Positions 1 to 5,367 of a DNA stretch of 8,999 nucleotides are shown in pieces; within the stretch, counting starts at the first letter, position 1; the number at the start of each line of letters is the position of its first letter. Below the pieces are notes generated by a model. That model saw only the letters and a program-made list of their open reading frames with translations. It was not told where the DNA came from and did no database searches. The DNA comes from Thermoplasmata archaeon (lineage in GTDB: Archaea > Thermoplasmatota > Thermoplasmata > Lutacidiplasmatales > UBA184): positions 1-8,999 of the forward strand of contig JASHVI010000080.1 in NCBI GenBank assembly GCA_030039525.1. The letters run 5' to 3'. The position numbers and the translations under genes are program-made.

Positions 1-203
1 ATCGGCCGCGCGGCCCCCCGGGGCACCGGGGGAGCCGCGCCAACCCCTTTCGACTCTTTCTTTTCGCAAGGCTCCCAGGTTCGGTCCCGAAGCCCTGCCG
101 CGCACCGCGGGTGGGGGGGAGTCCCGGGGGCGGGGTCTACGCCACGGGGCCGGAGCCCGCGGGCGGCACCTTCGGCGGGACTGGCCGCGTCGACGGACGG
201 GCC
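1..203. other. Left-edge stretch without a supported gene
   Basis: I see no gene here with recognisable protein similarity on either strand. Open frames that enter the stretch are very Arg/Gly/Pro-rich, as expected from GC-rich shadow frames, and they extend into the antisense of the signal peptidase gene. The only compositional break is a T-rich run at about 48-64. The stretch lies downstream of the leftward signal peptidase gene, so it may be that gene's 3' region plus the end of a gene lying outside the window. Confidence 0.5.
46..65 (+). terminator. T-rich tract, possible archaeal terminator
   Basis: Three T runs (TTT, TTT, TTTT) lie close together in an otherwise GC-rich region. Archaeal termination commonly relies on U-rich tracts, so this could end a rightward transcript entering from outside the window. 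Read on the minus strand it is an A-rich tract, which could instead be a BRE/TATA-like element for a gene to the left. No gene in the window decides between these. Confidence 0.25.
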
Positions 204-1541
204 TCAGTCCGCGTCGTCGTCATCGTCATCGTCCGGCGCCTCGGCCTTGGAGCGGCCCACGCTCGGGGGGGGCCGGCCGCGGCGGTGGGAGGACGAGGAG
301 GCCGGGGCCTCGTCGGAGCTCCGGGTCGTTCCGTGCTTGCGGTGGGACCGGGAGGGCTTCTCGTCCTCCTCCTCGTCGTCCGCATCGGCCGCGGCGTGCG
401 AGCGTCGGCCCGGACGGCGTGGCGGGGGCCCGTCCTCGGGCTCCTCCTCCTCCTCTTCCTCCTCGGCCTTCCGTCGGGGGTCCTCGATCCCCTCGCGCCG
501 GAGGAAGAGGTGCAGCGCGATGCCCCCGAGGACGATCGCGAGGACCGTGACGCCGAGGTACTGCCAGGACTGCGTCGGGACCTCGCTGTCGTCCCCGTCG
601 AGGGCCAGCTTGATGGCGCCGAACCAGGGGATCATCCCCCGCGCGACCCCGATGATCCAGGCGGGCTCGACGAGGGTGGAGAGGCCGCCGAGCTGGTCCG
701 GGATCCCTTGGCCGACGCCGGTCCCGGTGGACTCGAAGTTGTTGTCCCCCATCGTGAGGAAGCCGGAGTGCGCCCCGAGCAGCGAGGGGTCCATCGGGAT
801 GTCGACGTCCACCGACTGCCAGCCGATCCCGTGCAGGATCAGGCTCTCGTGCATGTCGGTGTAGCCGCACCCCGAGGAGGATCCGGTGTTCGTGTAGAAC
901 CCGGAGTCCCCGTTCCCGCAGGAGAGGCCGGCGAGGTCGGGCGCGCTGAAGGTACCCGAGCCCGGGTTGTACTCGAGGAAGAGGATCGCCCGATGGATGA
1001 TCGGGGCTCCCGAGGTGTTGTCGTTCGGATAGTAGAGGATGACGTCCCCGTACTCCCCGTACGTGGTGAAGCCGGTCTGCGCGCCGACCACGTAGGGGAC
1101 GATCGAGGAGGTCGCGATCTTCTGCGCGAGGACGAGGTCGCCGGTGTTGATGAGGCCGAGCTGGTCGTCGAGGCCGTGCTGCATGCTCATCGACTCCACG
1201 ACGTAGACCGGGGGCCAGTTCTGCGTGTAGGCGAAGAGCGCCACGAGCAGCACCACGATCACCATCAGGGCGACGAGCGGCTCGAACCACCAGGTGTCCC
1301 GGGCGCGCATGAACACCGTCTCCCGCTTCTGGCCCCTCCCGTTCGGGGCGCTCTCCCCCTCCTCCTCCTCGACCGGCTCGCCTGCGGCGCCGTCGTCCCA
1401 GGCCGACACCGGGCCGTCGGCCTTCGGGGGTCGGTGCGAGCCCTTCCGGGTCCGCTTCGTTCGGTGGGGGGCCGGCGCGTCGCCGGGGTCGCCGTCCGAT
1501 GCCTCCGGATCCTCCTCGTCGGTCGATCCGGCGCGCGACAC
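204..1541 (-). CDS. Signal peptidase I, archaeal/ER (S26B) type, with acidic tails
   Basis: This is a membrane serine protease that removes signal peptides from exported proteins on the outer face of the membrane. The protein is 445 aa with a GTG start. Residues 1-80 are acidic and low-complexity, and a transmembrane helix spans about 87-104. The catalytic serine region is SMSMQHG (Ser119), followed by IIHR with His183 in the place of the bacterial lysine, and TMGDNN with Asp266. A second helix spans about 327-347. A roughly 95-residue cytosolic-type tail follows, with runs of Glu, Ser and Asp. Archaeal family members are usually much shorter, near 150-220 aa, so the tails and a long insert between His183 and the GDN box are unusual. 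The Pro normally found after the catalytic Ser-Met is absent. The gene follows the COG4280-type gene by 25 bases. It may also have its own TATA element about 27 bases before the GTG. Confidence 0.87.
   Translation of the reverse strand: MSRAGSTDEEDPEASDGDPGDAPAPHRTKRTRKGSHRPPKADGPVSAWDDGAAGEPVEEEEGESAPNGRGQKRETVFMRARDTWWFEPLVALMVIVVLLVALFAYTQNWPPVYVVESMSMQHGLDDQLGLINTGDLVLAQKIATSSIVPYVVGAQTGFTTYGEYGDVILYYPNDNTSGAPIIHRAILFLEYNPGSGTFSAPDLAGLSCGNGDSGFYTNTGSSSGCGYTDMHESLILHGIGWQSVDVDIPMDPSLLGAHSGFLTMGDNNFESTGTGVGQGIPDQLGGLSTLVEPAWIIGVARGMIPWFGAIKLALDGDDSEVPTQSWQYLGVTVLAIVLGGIALHLFLRREGIEDPRRKAEEEEEEEEPEDGPPPRRPGRRSHAAADADDEEEDEKPSRSHRKHGTTRSSDEAPASSSSHRRGRPPPSVGRSKAEAPDDDDDDDAD
207..235 (-). repeat. 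GAC/GAT codon run encoding poly-Asp tail
   Basis: This is a near-trinucleotide repeat (GTC/ATC on the plus strand) encoding an Asp run at residues 437-443 of the signal peptidase, just before its stop. With the Glu run at 441-464 it makes the gene's 3' end prone to replication slippage, so tail length may vary between strains. Confidence 0.6.
441..464 (-). repeat. GAG-type triplet run encoding poly-Glu
   Basis: A CTC/TTC triplet run on the plus strand encodes eight consecutive Glu residues (about 360-367) just after the second membrane helix of the signal peptidase. It is low-complexity coding sequence. On the plus strand it appears as a spurious Ser or Leu run. Confidence 0.6.
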
Positions 1542-1563
1542 CGACCAACCTTGCGTAGTGCCC

Positions 1564-1573
1564 CCCTTAACGA
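1564..1573 (-). promoter_or_regulatory. TATA-like element for the signal peptidase gene
   Basis: On the minus strand this reads TCGTTAAGGG. It is an AT island centred about 27 bases before the GTG at 1541, the spacing expected for a leaderless archaeal transcript. It overlaps the TAA stop of the upstream membrane gene and resembles the CGTTAAAGGG element before that gene. The signal peptidase may therefore be transcribed both from its own promoter and as part of a two-gene unit. This is position-based inference only. Confidence 0.35.
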
Positions 1574-2283
1574 TTCTCCCCCGCGAAGAGTGGCGCGCCC
1601 GAGCCGAAGCGCAGGAGCGAGCCGACCACGAGCCCGGAGGCCGCGAAGAGGGGCAGAAGGTAGAGGTCCGAGAGCCCCGACGGTCCCGGCCATCGGACCC
1701 CGGCCGCCTCGCTCCCCCAGAAGGCGGAGAAGGCGAACAGCGCCGAGGTGGCGGCGAGCTTCAGCGTCGGCACCTTGACGCGTCGCACCCGCTGGTGCAC
1801 GAGCGCGGCGGCTCCGACGAGGAGCGCGCCGGCGGCGAGCGCCCCGACGAGCGCCGCGACGCCGTGGCCCCCCGCGGTGAGCGCGAGGAGGACGACGGCG
1901 GCCTCGATCGCCTCGACGCTCCCGGCGGCGAAGCCCCCCGTGAACGGGAGCGACGCCGGGGGACGGTCGACCGGAGGCAGGGTACCGGCGGCCCGGCGCC
2001 GATAGGTCCGCAGGGTGCTCCGGAACAGGAAGAGCCCGAAGCCGAAGAGCACGATCGAGGCCGCCCACAGGAGCAGCCCGGCCGGGAGGCGGAGGAGCGC
2101 GCCGGCGGTGGCGAGGGTCACGACGCCCACGACCGCGACGCCCGCCACCGCCCCGAGGGCGGCGGGCCGCAGCGCTCCCCCCTCCGCGCCGAGCGCGAAG
2201 ACGAGCGCGACGACCTCGGTCATCTCGAGGAGCGTGACGCCGAAGGCGAGGAGGAACGAGGGAAGGTCGAGGCCCCCGACCAC
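1567..2283 (-). CDS. COG4280-type polytopic membrane protein, function unknown
   Basis: This is a 238-aa integral membrane protein with a GTG start. I recognise it from memory as like the uncharacterised COG4280 family by its C-terminal segment (about 172-200), with TLK, then FWGSEAAG, then WPG. It has six or so hydrophobic segments, at about 10-31, 39-62, 66-88, 115-137, 141-163 and 174-190, plus a C-terminal one at about 206-224. Two ExxE motifs lie inside membrane helices: Glu20/Glu23 and Glu124/Glu127. They suggest an internal repeat and resemble the ExxE of FTR1-type iron permeases, so metal or cation transport is possible but not shown. The gene lies 25 bases upstream of the signal peptidase gene and probably shares its transcript. 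Its promoter is the AT island shared with the divergent hydrolase gene. Confidence 0.72.
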   Translation of the reverse strand: MVGGLDLPSFLLAFGVTLLEMTEVVALVFALGAEGGALRPAALGAVAGVAVVGVVTLATAGALLRLPAGLLLWAASIVLFGFGLFLFRSTLRTYRRRAAGTLPPVDRPPASLPFTGGFAAGSVEAIEAAVVLLALTAGGHGVAALVGALAAGALLVGAAALVHQRVRRVKVPTLKLAATSALFAFSAFWGSEAAGVRWPGPSGLSDLYLLPLFAASGLVVGSLLRFGSGAPLFAGENR

Positions 2284-2303
2284 CCGGTTCGTCAGGACGC
2301 GAA

Positions 2304-2313
2304 CCCTTTAACG
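2304..2313. promoter_or_regulatory. AT island shared by two divergent promoters
   Basis: The sequence is CCCTTTAACG on the plus strand and CGTTAAAGGG on the minus strand. Its centre is about 26 bases from the GTG of the leftward membrane gene (2283) and about 29 bases from the GTG of the rightward hydrolase gene (2338). It is the only AT-rich stretch in the 54-base gap. TBP binds a near-symmetrical element, so one box could serve both directions and give leaderless or nearly leaderless mRNAs. No start sites were measured. Confidence 0.45.
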
Positions 2314-2337
2314 AGGCCTCCGAGGCTCTTCGAGAGC

Positions 2338-2991
2338 GTGGCCGCGCGTCGGGTCCCGCGGGACGTCACGCTCCCCCTCGGCGACCGGACGCCCCGATTT
2401 CCCGGGGACCCCGCCATCCGGGTGATCCCCGTCCGCAGCCTCGAACGAGGGGACCCGTACCGCCTCAGCTCCGTCGCCCTCGGCTCGCACTCCGGGACCC
2501 ACCTGGATGCGCCGGCCCACTTCGTCGCCGAGGGCGTACCGGTCGACTCCGTCGACCTCGGCCTCCTCAACGGACCGGCCCGGGTCGTGCGGGTCGACGA
2601 CTCGGTCGGTGCCATCGGGGCCGACGAGCTCGCCTCGGTCCCCCCGGGGACCGAGCGCGTGCTGCTGAGGACCCGGAACTCCGCGGGCTGGGCCGCCGGC
2701 GGAGGATTCGACCCTACGTTCGCCGCCCTCACCCTCCCCGGCGCGGAGCGGCTGCTCGAGCGGGGGGCGAAGCTGGTGGGGGTCGACGGGCTCTCCGTCG
2801 AGTCGGACCCGACGCAACGGTTCCCCGTCCACCACCGGCTCCTCTCGGCCGGCTGCTGGATCCTCGAGGGGCTCGCGCTCGACGGCGTCGCGCCCGGGCT
2901 CCACGAGCTCGGCTGCCTCCCGCTGCGCCTCGTGGGCGCGGACGGGTCCCCGTGCCGGGCCGTGCTCTGGGAGCCCGCCCCCGGCCCATGA
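2338..2991 (+). CDS. Cyclase family / kynurenine formamidase-like metal hydrolase
   Basis: This is a 217-aa member of the cyclase (PF04199-type) family of metal-dependent amide hydrolases, whose best-known member is kynurenine formamidase. The diagnostic metal-binding motif HSGTHLDAPAHF lies at residues 51-62, with His51, His55, Asp57 and His61. It is preceded by an N-terminal DVTLPLGD...FPGDP segment typical of the family. Further conserved parts are VDGLSVE at 149-155 and HHRLL...ILEGL at about 165-179, with Glu177. The GTG at 2338 is chosen because homology starts just after it and an AT island lies about 29 bases upstream. The frame remains open further upstream but only as antisense of the membrane gene. 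No tryptophan or kynurenine genes are nearby, so the substrate is open. The stop overlaps the next gene's ATG. Confidence 0.85.
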   Translation: MAARRVPRDVTLPLGDRTPRFPGDPAIRVIPVRSLERGDPYRLSSVALGSHSGTHLDAPAHFVAEGVPVDSVDLGLLNGPARVVRVDDSVGAIGADELASVPPGTERVLLRTRNSAGWAAGGGFDPTFAALTLPGAERLLERGAKLVGVDGLSVESDPTQRFPVHHRLLSAGCWILEGLALDGVAPGLHELGCLPLRLVGADGSPCRAVLWEPAPGP

Positions 2992-3416
2992 GCCTCTCCT
3001 GGCCCGGGCCCGGCCGGTACGCGCTCAGCCTCGACACGCCGGGCTTCTACCTGCTCCTCCTCCTGCTCGGGACCTTCGGCCTCATGCTCATCCTCCTCCG
3101 TCGCGCCTACCCGGGCCGGAAGCGGGGGATCGAGGGATTCTTCGAGGTGGCCTCGATCGACCTCGGGTTCCTCGTCTCGGGCCTCGTCCTCGTCGTGGCC
3201 CTCGTCCTCGCCGAGCCCCACGCGAACCGGACCGGCCTCGCCCTCTACGAGGTCGTGATCGGCGGCTACTGGTTCTCCTTCTCGATCCCGATCGTCACCG
3301 TCGGGACCTCGGTCCATCGCCGTTCGCGCGGCGGGGTCCCGTGGATGGTCCCCTCGCTCGCGGTGGCCGCGGCCCTGTTCGTGGGCCTCTTCGCCTTCTA
3401 CTTCGTCTCCGCCTGA
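2988..3416 (+). CDS. Four-helix membrane protein, unknown family
   Basis: I do not recognise this 142-aa protein. Four hydrophobic segments are clear: about 18-37 (Leu-rich), 56-75, 86-105 and 118-140. The first loop is basic (RRAYPGRKR), which points to a cytoplasmic loop after helix 1. The last helix runs almost to the C terminus. The ATG overlaps the stop of the cyclase-family gene (ATGA), so the two are probably translationally coupled. An in-frame ATG 12 codons upstream lies inside the hydrolase gene and only adds an Arg/Pro-rich stretch, so it was rejected. The 3' end overlaps the 3' end of the convergent Trm112-like gene by 19 bases. Coupling suggests a shared role with the hydrolase, but nothing in the sequence shows what. 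Confidence 0.75.
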   Translation: MSLSWPGPGRYALSLDTPGFYLLLLLLGTFGLMLILLRRAYPGRKRGIEGFFEVASIDLGFLVSGLVLVVALVLAEPHANRTGLALYEVVIGGYWFSFSIPIVTVGTSVHRRSRGGVPWMVPSLAVAAALFVGLFAFYFVSA

Positions 3417-3607
3417 GCGGCCGGCGCGTCCCGGTCCTCCGGCGGGAGGAGGTTCGGGATCCCCTCTTCGATCGGATAGTCGACCCGGCAGGCCTCGCAC
3501 CGGAGGTGGCCGGCGACGATCTCCTCGCCCTCCTTCCGGTCGACCGTGAGCACGAGGTCGCCCCGGCAGACCGGGCAGCACAGCACGTCCATCAGGTCGG
3601 GCCTCAT
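3398..3607 (-). CDS. Trm112-like zinc-binding protein
   Basis: This small 69-aa zinc-ribbon protein is of the Trm112/UPF0434 type. In archaea and eukaryotes, Trm112 is the activating partner of several methyltransferases acting on rRNA, tRNA and release factor. The motif CPVC (Cys11, Cys14) is followed by CEAC (Cys37, Cys40), then the typical YPIEEGIPNLLP segment at about 44-55. The last 14 residues are a low-complexity tail. The ATG overlaps the stop of the aIF2-gamma gene (ATGA) and is preceded by a strong Shine-Dalgarno run at 3613-3621. It is the last gene of the rps6e operon, which fits a role around ribosome or translation-factor methylation. Its stop lies inside the end of the convergent membrane gene. 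Bacterial-style UPF0434 proteins of unknown role are the main alternative reading. Confidence 0.85.
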   Translation of the reverse strand: MRPDLMDVLCCPVCRGDLVLTVDRKEGEEIVAGHLRCEACRVDYPIEEGIPNLLPPEDRDAPAAQAETK

Positions 3608-4842
3608 CGAGCTCCTCCTCCGTCCACGATCCCGTACCCGATCAACCGCCAGGCATTGAGCCTTCGGGAGATGGCGACGCGGCTCCCCGGGAAGACCGTC
3701 ACCGCCCGGGAGAGCTGGAGCTCGACCTCGTCCCCGCGCGCGCTCGTCACCTTCCCCTGGGAGATCGTGGTGCCGACCGTGACCTGGATGATCTCGCTGG
3801 TCCGGATCTTCTCCACCTTGAGGTCCCCCTTGGAGCCGAGGACCCGGTCGAGGAGCGTCGCCTTCACCCGGACCTTCTGCGTCGTGGGCGGGAGGGTCCC
3901 GGGGGTCCCGACGAGCCGCCCGGTGAGCCCGTCGCCCTTCGCGAGGGAGGGGTCCAGCGAGGTGCCGATGGCGGCCAGGCCCCCGGGCTTCAGCTCGTCG
4001 AGCGTCTGACCGCCGGAGACGAGGGCGGTGATCCGGGTCCGCAGGGCCTCGGCCCGGCCCTCCGGCAGGCCGGCGCCCCCGGGCCGGATCTCGATCTCGT
4101 CGCCGATCGAGAGGTGGCCCTGGAGCAGCGAGCCGCCGAGCACCGCGCCCCGGAGGTCCTTCGGCCGGGTCCCCGGGCGGTTGATGTCGAAGGAGCGGGC
4201 GACGTACATGAGGGGCGGCTTCGCCGCGTCCCGGGGCGGCGTCGGGATCGTGCGCTCGATCGCCTCGATGAGCGCGTCGACGTTCACCCGGTGGTTCGCG
4301 GAGATCGGGACCACCGGCGCCTTCTCGATCGGGGAGCCCTTCAGGAAGGCCCGGATCTCCTCGAAGTTCTGCTTGGCGGCCTCCGGGGTGAGGAGGTCGA
4401 TCTTGTTCTGGACGACGACGACGTTCCGGACCCCGATGATGTCGAGGGCGTAGAGGTGCTCCCGGGTCTGCGGTTGCGGGCACCGCTCGTTCCCCGCGAT
4501 GAGGAGGAGGGCCCCGTCCATCAACGCCGCGCCGCTCAGCATCGTCGCCATCAGCGTCTCGTGGCCGGGGGCGTCGACGAAGGAGACCGCCCGGAGGAAC
4601 TTCGCCTCGGAGCCGTCGTGCGGGCAGACCGGATCGGTCCCGTACCCCGCCGGCGGCTCGTCCTTCGGACAGCGGTAGAAGGCGGCGTCGGCGTAGCCGA
4701 GCTTGATCGAGATCCCGCGCTTCAGTTCCTCGGAGTGGCGGTCGGTCCACTCGCCGGTGAGCGCCTGGGTGAGGGTCGTCTTGCCGTGGTCCACGTGGCC
4801 GACCAGGCCGATGTTGACCTCGGGCTGTTTCGGGGACTTCAT
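3604..4842 (-). CDS. eif2g: Translation initiation factor aIF2, gamma subunit
   Basis: This 412-aa GTPase is the core of archaeal aIF2, which carries initiator Met-tRNA to the small ribosomal subunit. Motifs seen: GHVDHGKT (G1, residues 15-22), a switch I region RGISIKLGY at 42-50 (Ser45 where most relatives have Thr), DAPGHE (G3, 90-95), NKID (146-149) and SAN (181-183). Two beta-barrel domains follow. The length is normal for the family. The zinc-knuckle insertion after switch I has only two of the usual four cysteines: Cys58-x2-Asp61 and Cys73-x2-Asp76. The SxxxHxxNVDALIEAI segment and the full-length C terminus separate it from EF-Tu/aEF1A. The ATG overlaps the S6e stop (ATGA), and the stop overlaps the Trm112-like ATG. 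Expression is therefore probably set by the rps6e promoter. Confidence 0.97.
   Translation of the reverse strand: MKSPKQPEVNIGLVGHVDHGKTTLTQALTGEWTDRHSEELKRGISIKLGYADAAFYRCPKDEPPAGYGTDPVCPHDGSEAKFLRAVSFVDAPGHETLMATMLSGAALMDGALLLIAGNERCPQPQTREHLYALDIIGVRNVVVVQNKIDLLTPEAAKQNFEEIRAFLKGSPIEKAPVVPISANHRVNVDALIEAIERTIPTPPRDAAKPPLMYVARSFDINRPGTRPKDLRGAVLGGSLLQGHLSIGDEIEIRPGGAGLPEGRAEALRTRITALVSGGQTLDELKPGGLAAIGTSLDPSLAKGDGLTGRLVGTPGTLPPTTQKVRVKATLLDRVLGSKGDLKVEKIRTSEIIQVTVGTTISQGKVTSARGDEVELQLSRAVTVFPGSRVAISRRLNAWRLIGYGIVDGGGAR
3613..3621 (-). promoter_or_regulatory. Strong Shine-Dalgarno before the Trm112-like gene
   Basis: GGAGGAGGA on the minus strand lies five bases before the ATG at 3607, inside the last codons of aIF2-gamma, where it encodes the final glycines. 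It supports the chosen start and independent ribosome loading on an internal operon gene. First-in-operon genes in this window mostly lack such a site. Confidence 0.6.
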
Positions 4843-5216
4843 GACGCGCCGAGCAGTTCGGGAAGGGGCTTCGGGCCCTTCTGCTCGACGACGAGGTTGA
4901 TCTGGACGGTCTCCTCGCTGATCGTCCCGCCCCGGAACGAGCGCCGCCGGCGCTGGCCGGCCCGGACCTCCCGGAACCCGAAGCCGTCGCCGACGTAGAC
5001 GCGGACCTGCCGGGCGCCGGGGATCTCGGGCCGCAGCGCGAAGCCGCTCCGGTCGGAGCCGCCCGCGATCCGGAGCGTGTAGCCGGGAAGGCCGATGAGC
5101 TCGCCGCCGACGGACTCGCCGATCCGCTTCCCGAGGAAGCCGGCGGACTGCGGGTCCGGGACGGAGCGGGCGTACGACCGGTCCGCCTCGGAGATGACGA
5201 GCTTGAACTCGACCAT
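4839..5216 (-). CDS. rps6e: 30S ribosomal protein S6e
   Basis: This is a 125-aa small-subunit ribosomal protein found only in archaea and eukaryotes. The start MVEFKLVIS, the LGKRIGE segment, the family signature LPGYTLRIAGGSDRSGFALRP at about 43-63 and the basic GQRRRRSFRGGTISEE segment at about 87-102 are all typical. The chosen ATG at 5216 matches the family N terminus exactly. The frame stays open upstream for 23 more codons, but that part includes the promoter and has no family similarity. A TATA-like element lies about 30 bases upstream. The gene leads a three-gene ATGA-coupled operon with aIF2-gamma and the Trm112-like gene. The rps6e and aIF2-gamma association is known in archaea. Confidence 0.96.
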   Translation of the reverse strand: MVEFKLVISEADRSYARSVPDPQSAGFLGKRIGESVGGELIGLPGYTLRIAGGSDRSGFALRPEIPGARQVRVYVGDGFGFREVRAGQRRRRSFRGGTISEETVQINLVVEQKGPKPLPELLGAS

Positions 5217-5240
5217 GTCGGGAGCCGCGCCACCTAGTCG

Positions 5241-5258
5241 CCTATTAAAAGCTCTTTG
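5241..5258 (-). promoter_or_regulatory. Promoter (BRE/TATA) of the rps6e operon
   Basis: Read on the minus strand this is CAAAGAGCTTTTAATAGG. The TTTTAAT core (5244-5250) is centred about 31 bases before the S6e ATG, with an A-rich BRE-like stretch on its upstream side. The mRNA leader would be only a few bases. An AGGTGG at about 5230-5235 resembles a Shine-Dalgarno but would lie upstream of the predicted start site, so it probably plays no part. Confidence 0.6.
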
Positions 5259-5326
5259 CGGGGCGCGCTCGCCGGAGCCCCGCACCGGCGAGCGCCGGCG
5301 GGGTCGCCCGCCGCGTACAGCCGGGG

Positions 5327-5333
5327 GTTTATC
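5327..5333 (+). promoter_or_regulatory. TATA-like element of the A24 peptidase gene
   Basis: GTTTATC is the only AT-rich element between the rps6e promoter and the GTG at 5368. It lies about 38 bases before that start, so a start site near 5357 and a leader of about 10 bases would be expected. It is separate from the divergent rps6e TATA element, about 80 bases away, so the two promoters look independent. Confidence 0.4.
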
Positions 5334-5367
5334 TCGGCCGGGGCCCGGTGAACGGGTTCGATACTCC

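Noticed and set aside
66..85. Possible tRNA T-arm (GGTTCGGTCCC)
   Set aside because: The loop lacks the A58 of the TTCRA consensus, and no acceptor, D-arm or anticodon arm can be folded around it.
111..1778. Long plus-strand open frame antisense to the signal peptidase gene
   Set aside because: It is Arg/Gly/Pro/Glu-rich with no recognisable domain, and the opposite strand carries clear protease motifs. Long shadow frames are expected at this GC content.
1294..2337. Upstream extension of the hydrolase frame
   Set aside because: The extension is antisense to the COG4280-type and signal peptidase genes and has charged low-complexity sequence. Family similarity begins only after 2338.
3608..5233. 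Upstream extension of the Trm112-like frame across aIF2-gamma and S6e
   Set aside because: It lies in another frame of the two well-recognised translation genes and is Arg/Pro/Ser-rich without domains.
5095..5367. N-terminal extension of the A24 peptidase
   Set aside because: It would be antisense to S6e and span both divergent promoters. The family N terminus fits the GTG at 5368.
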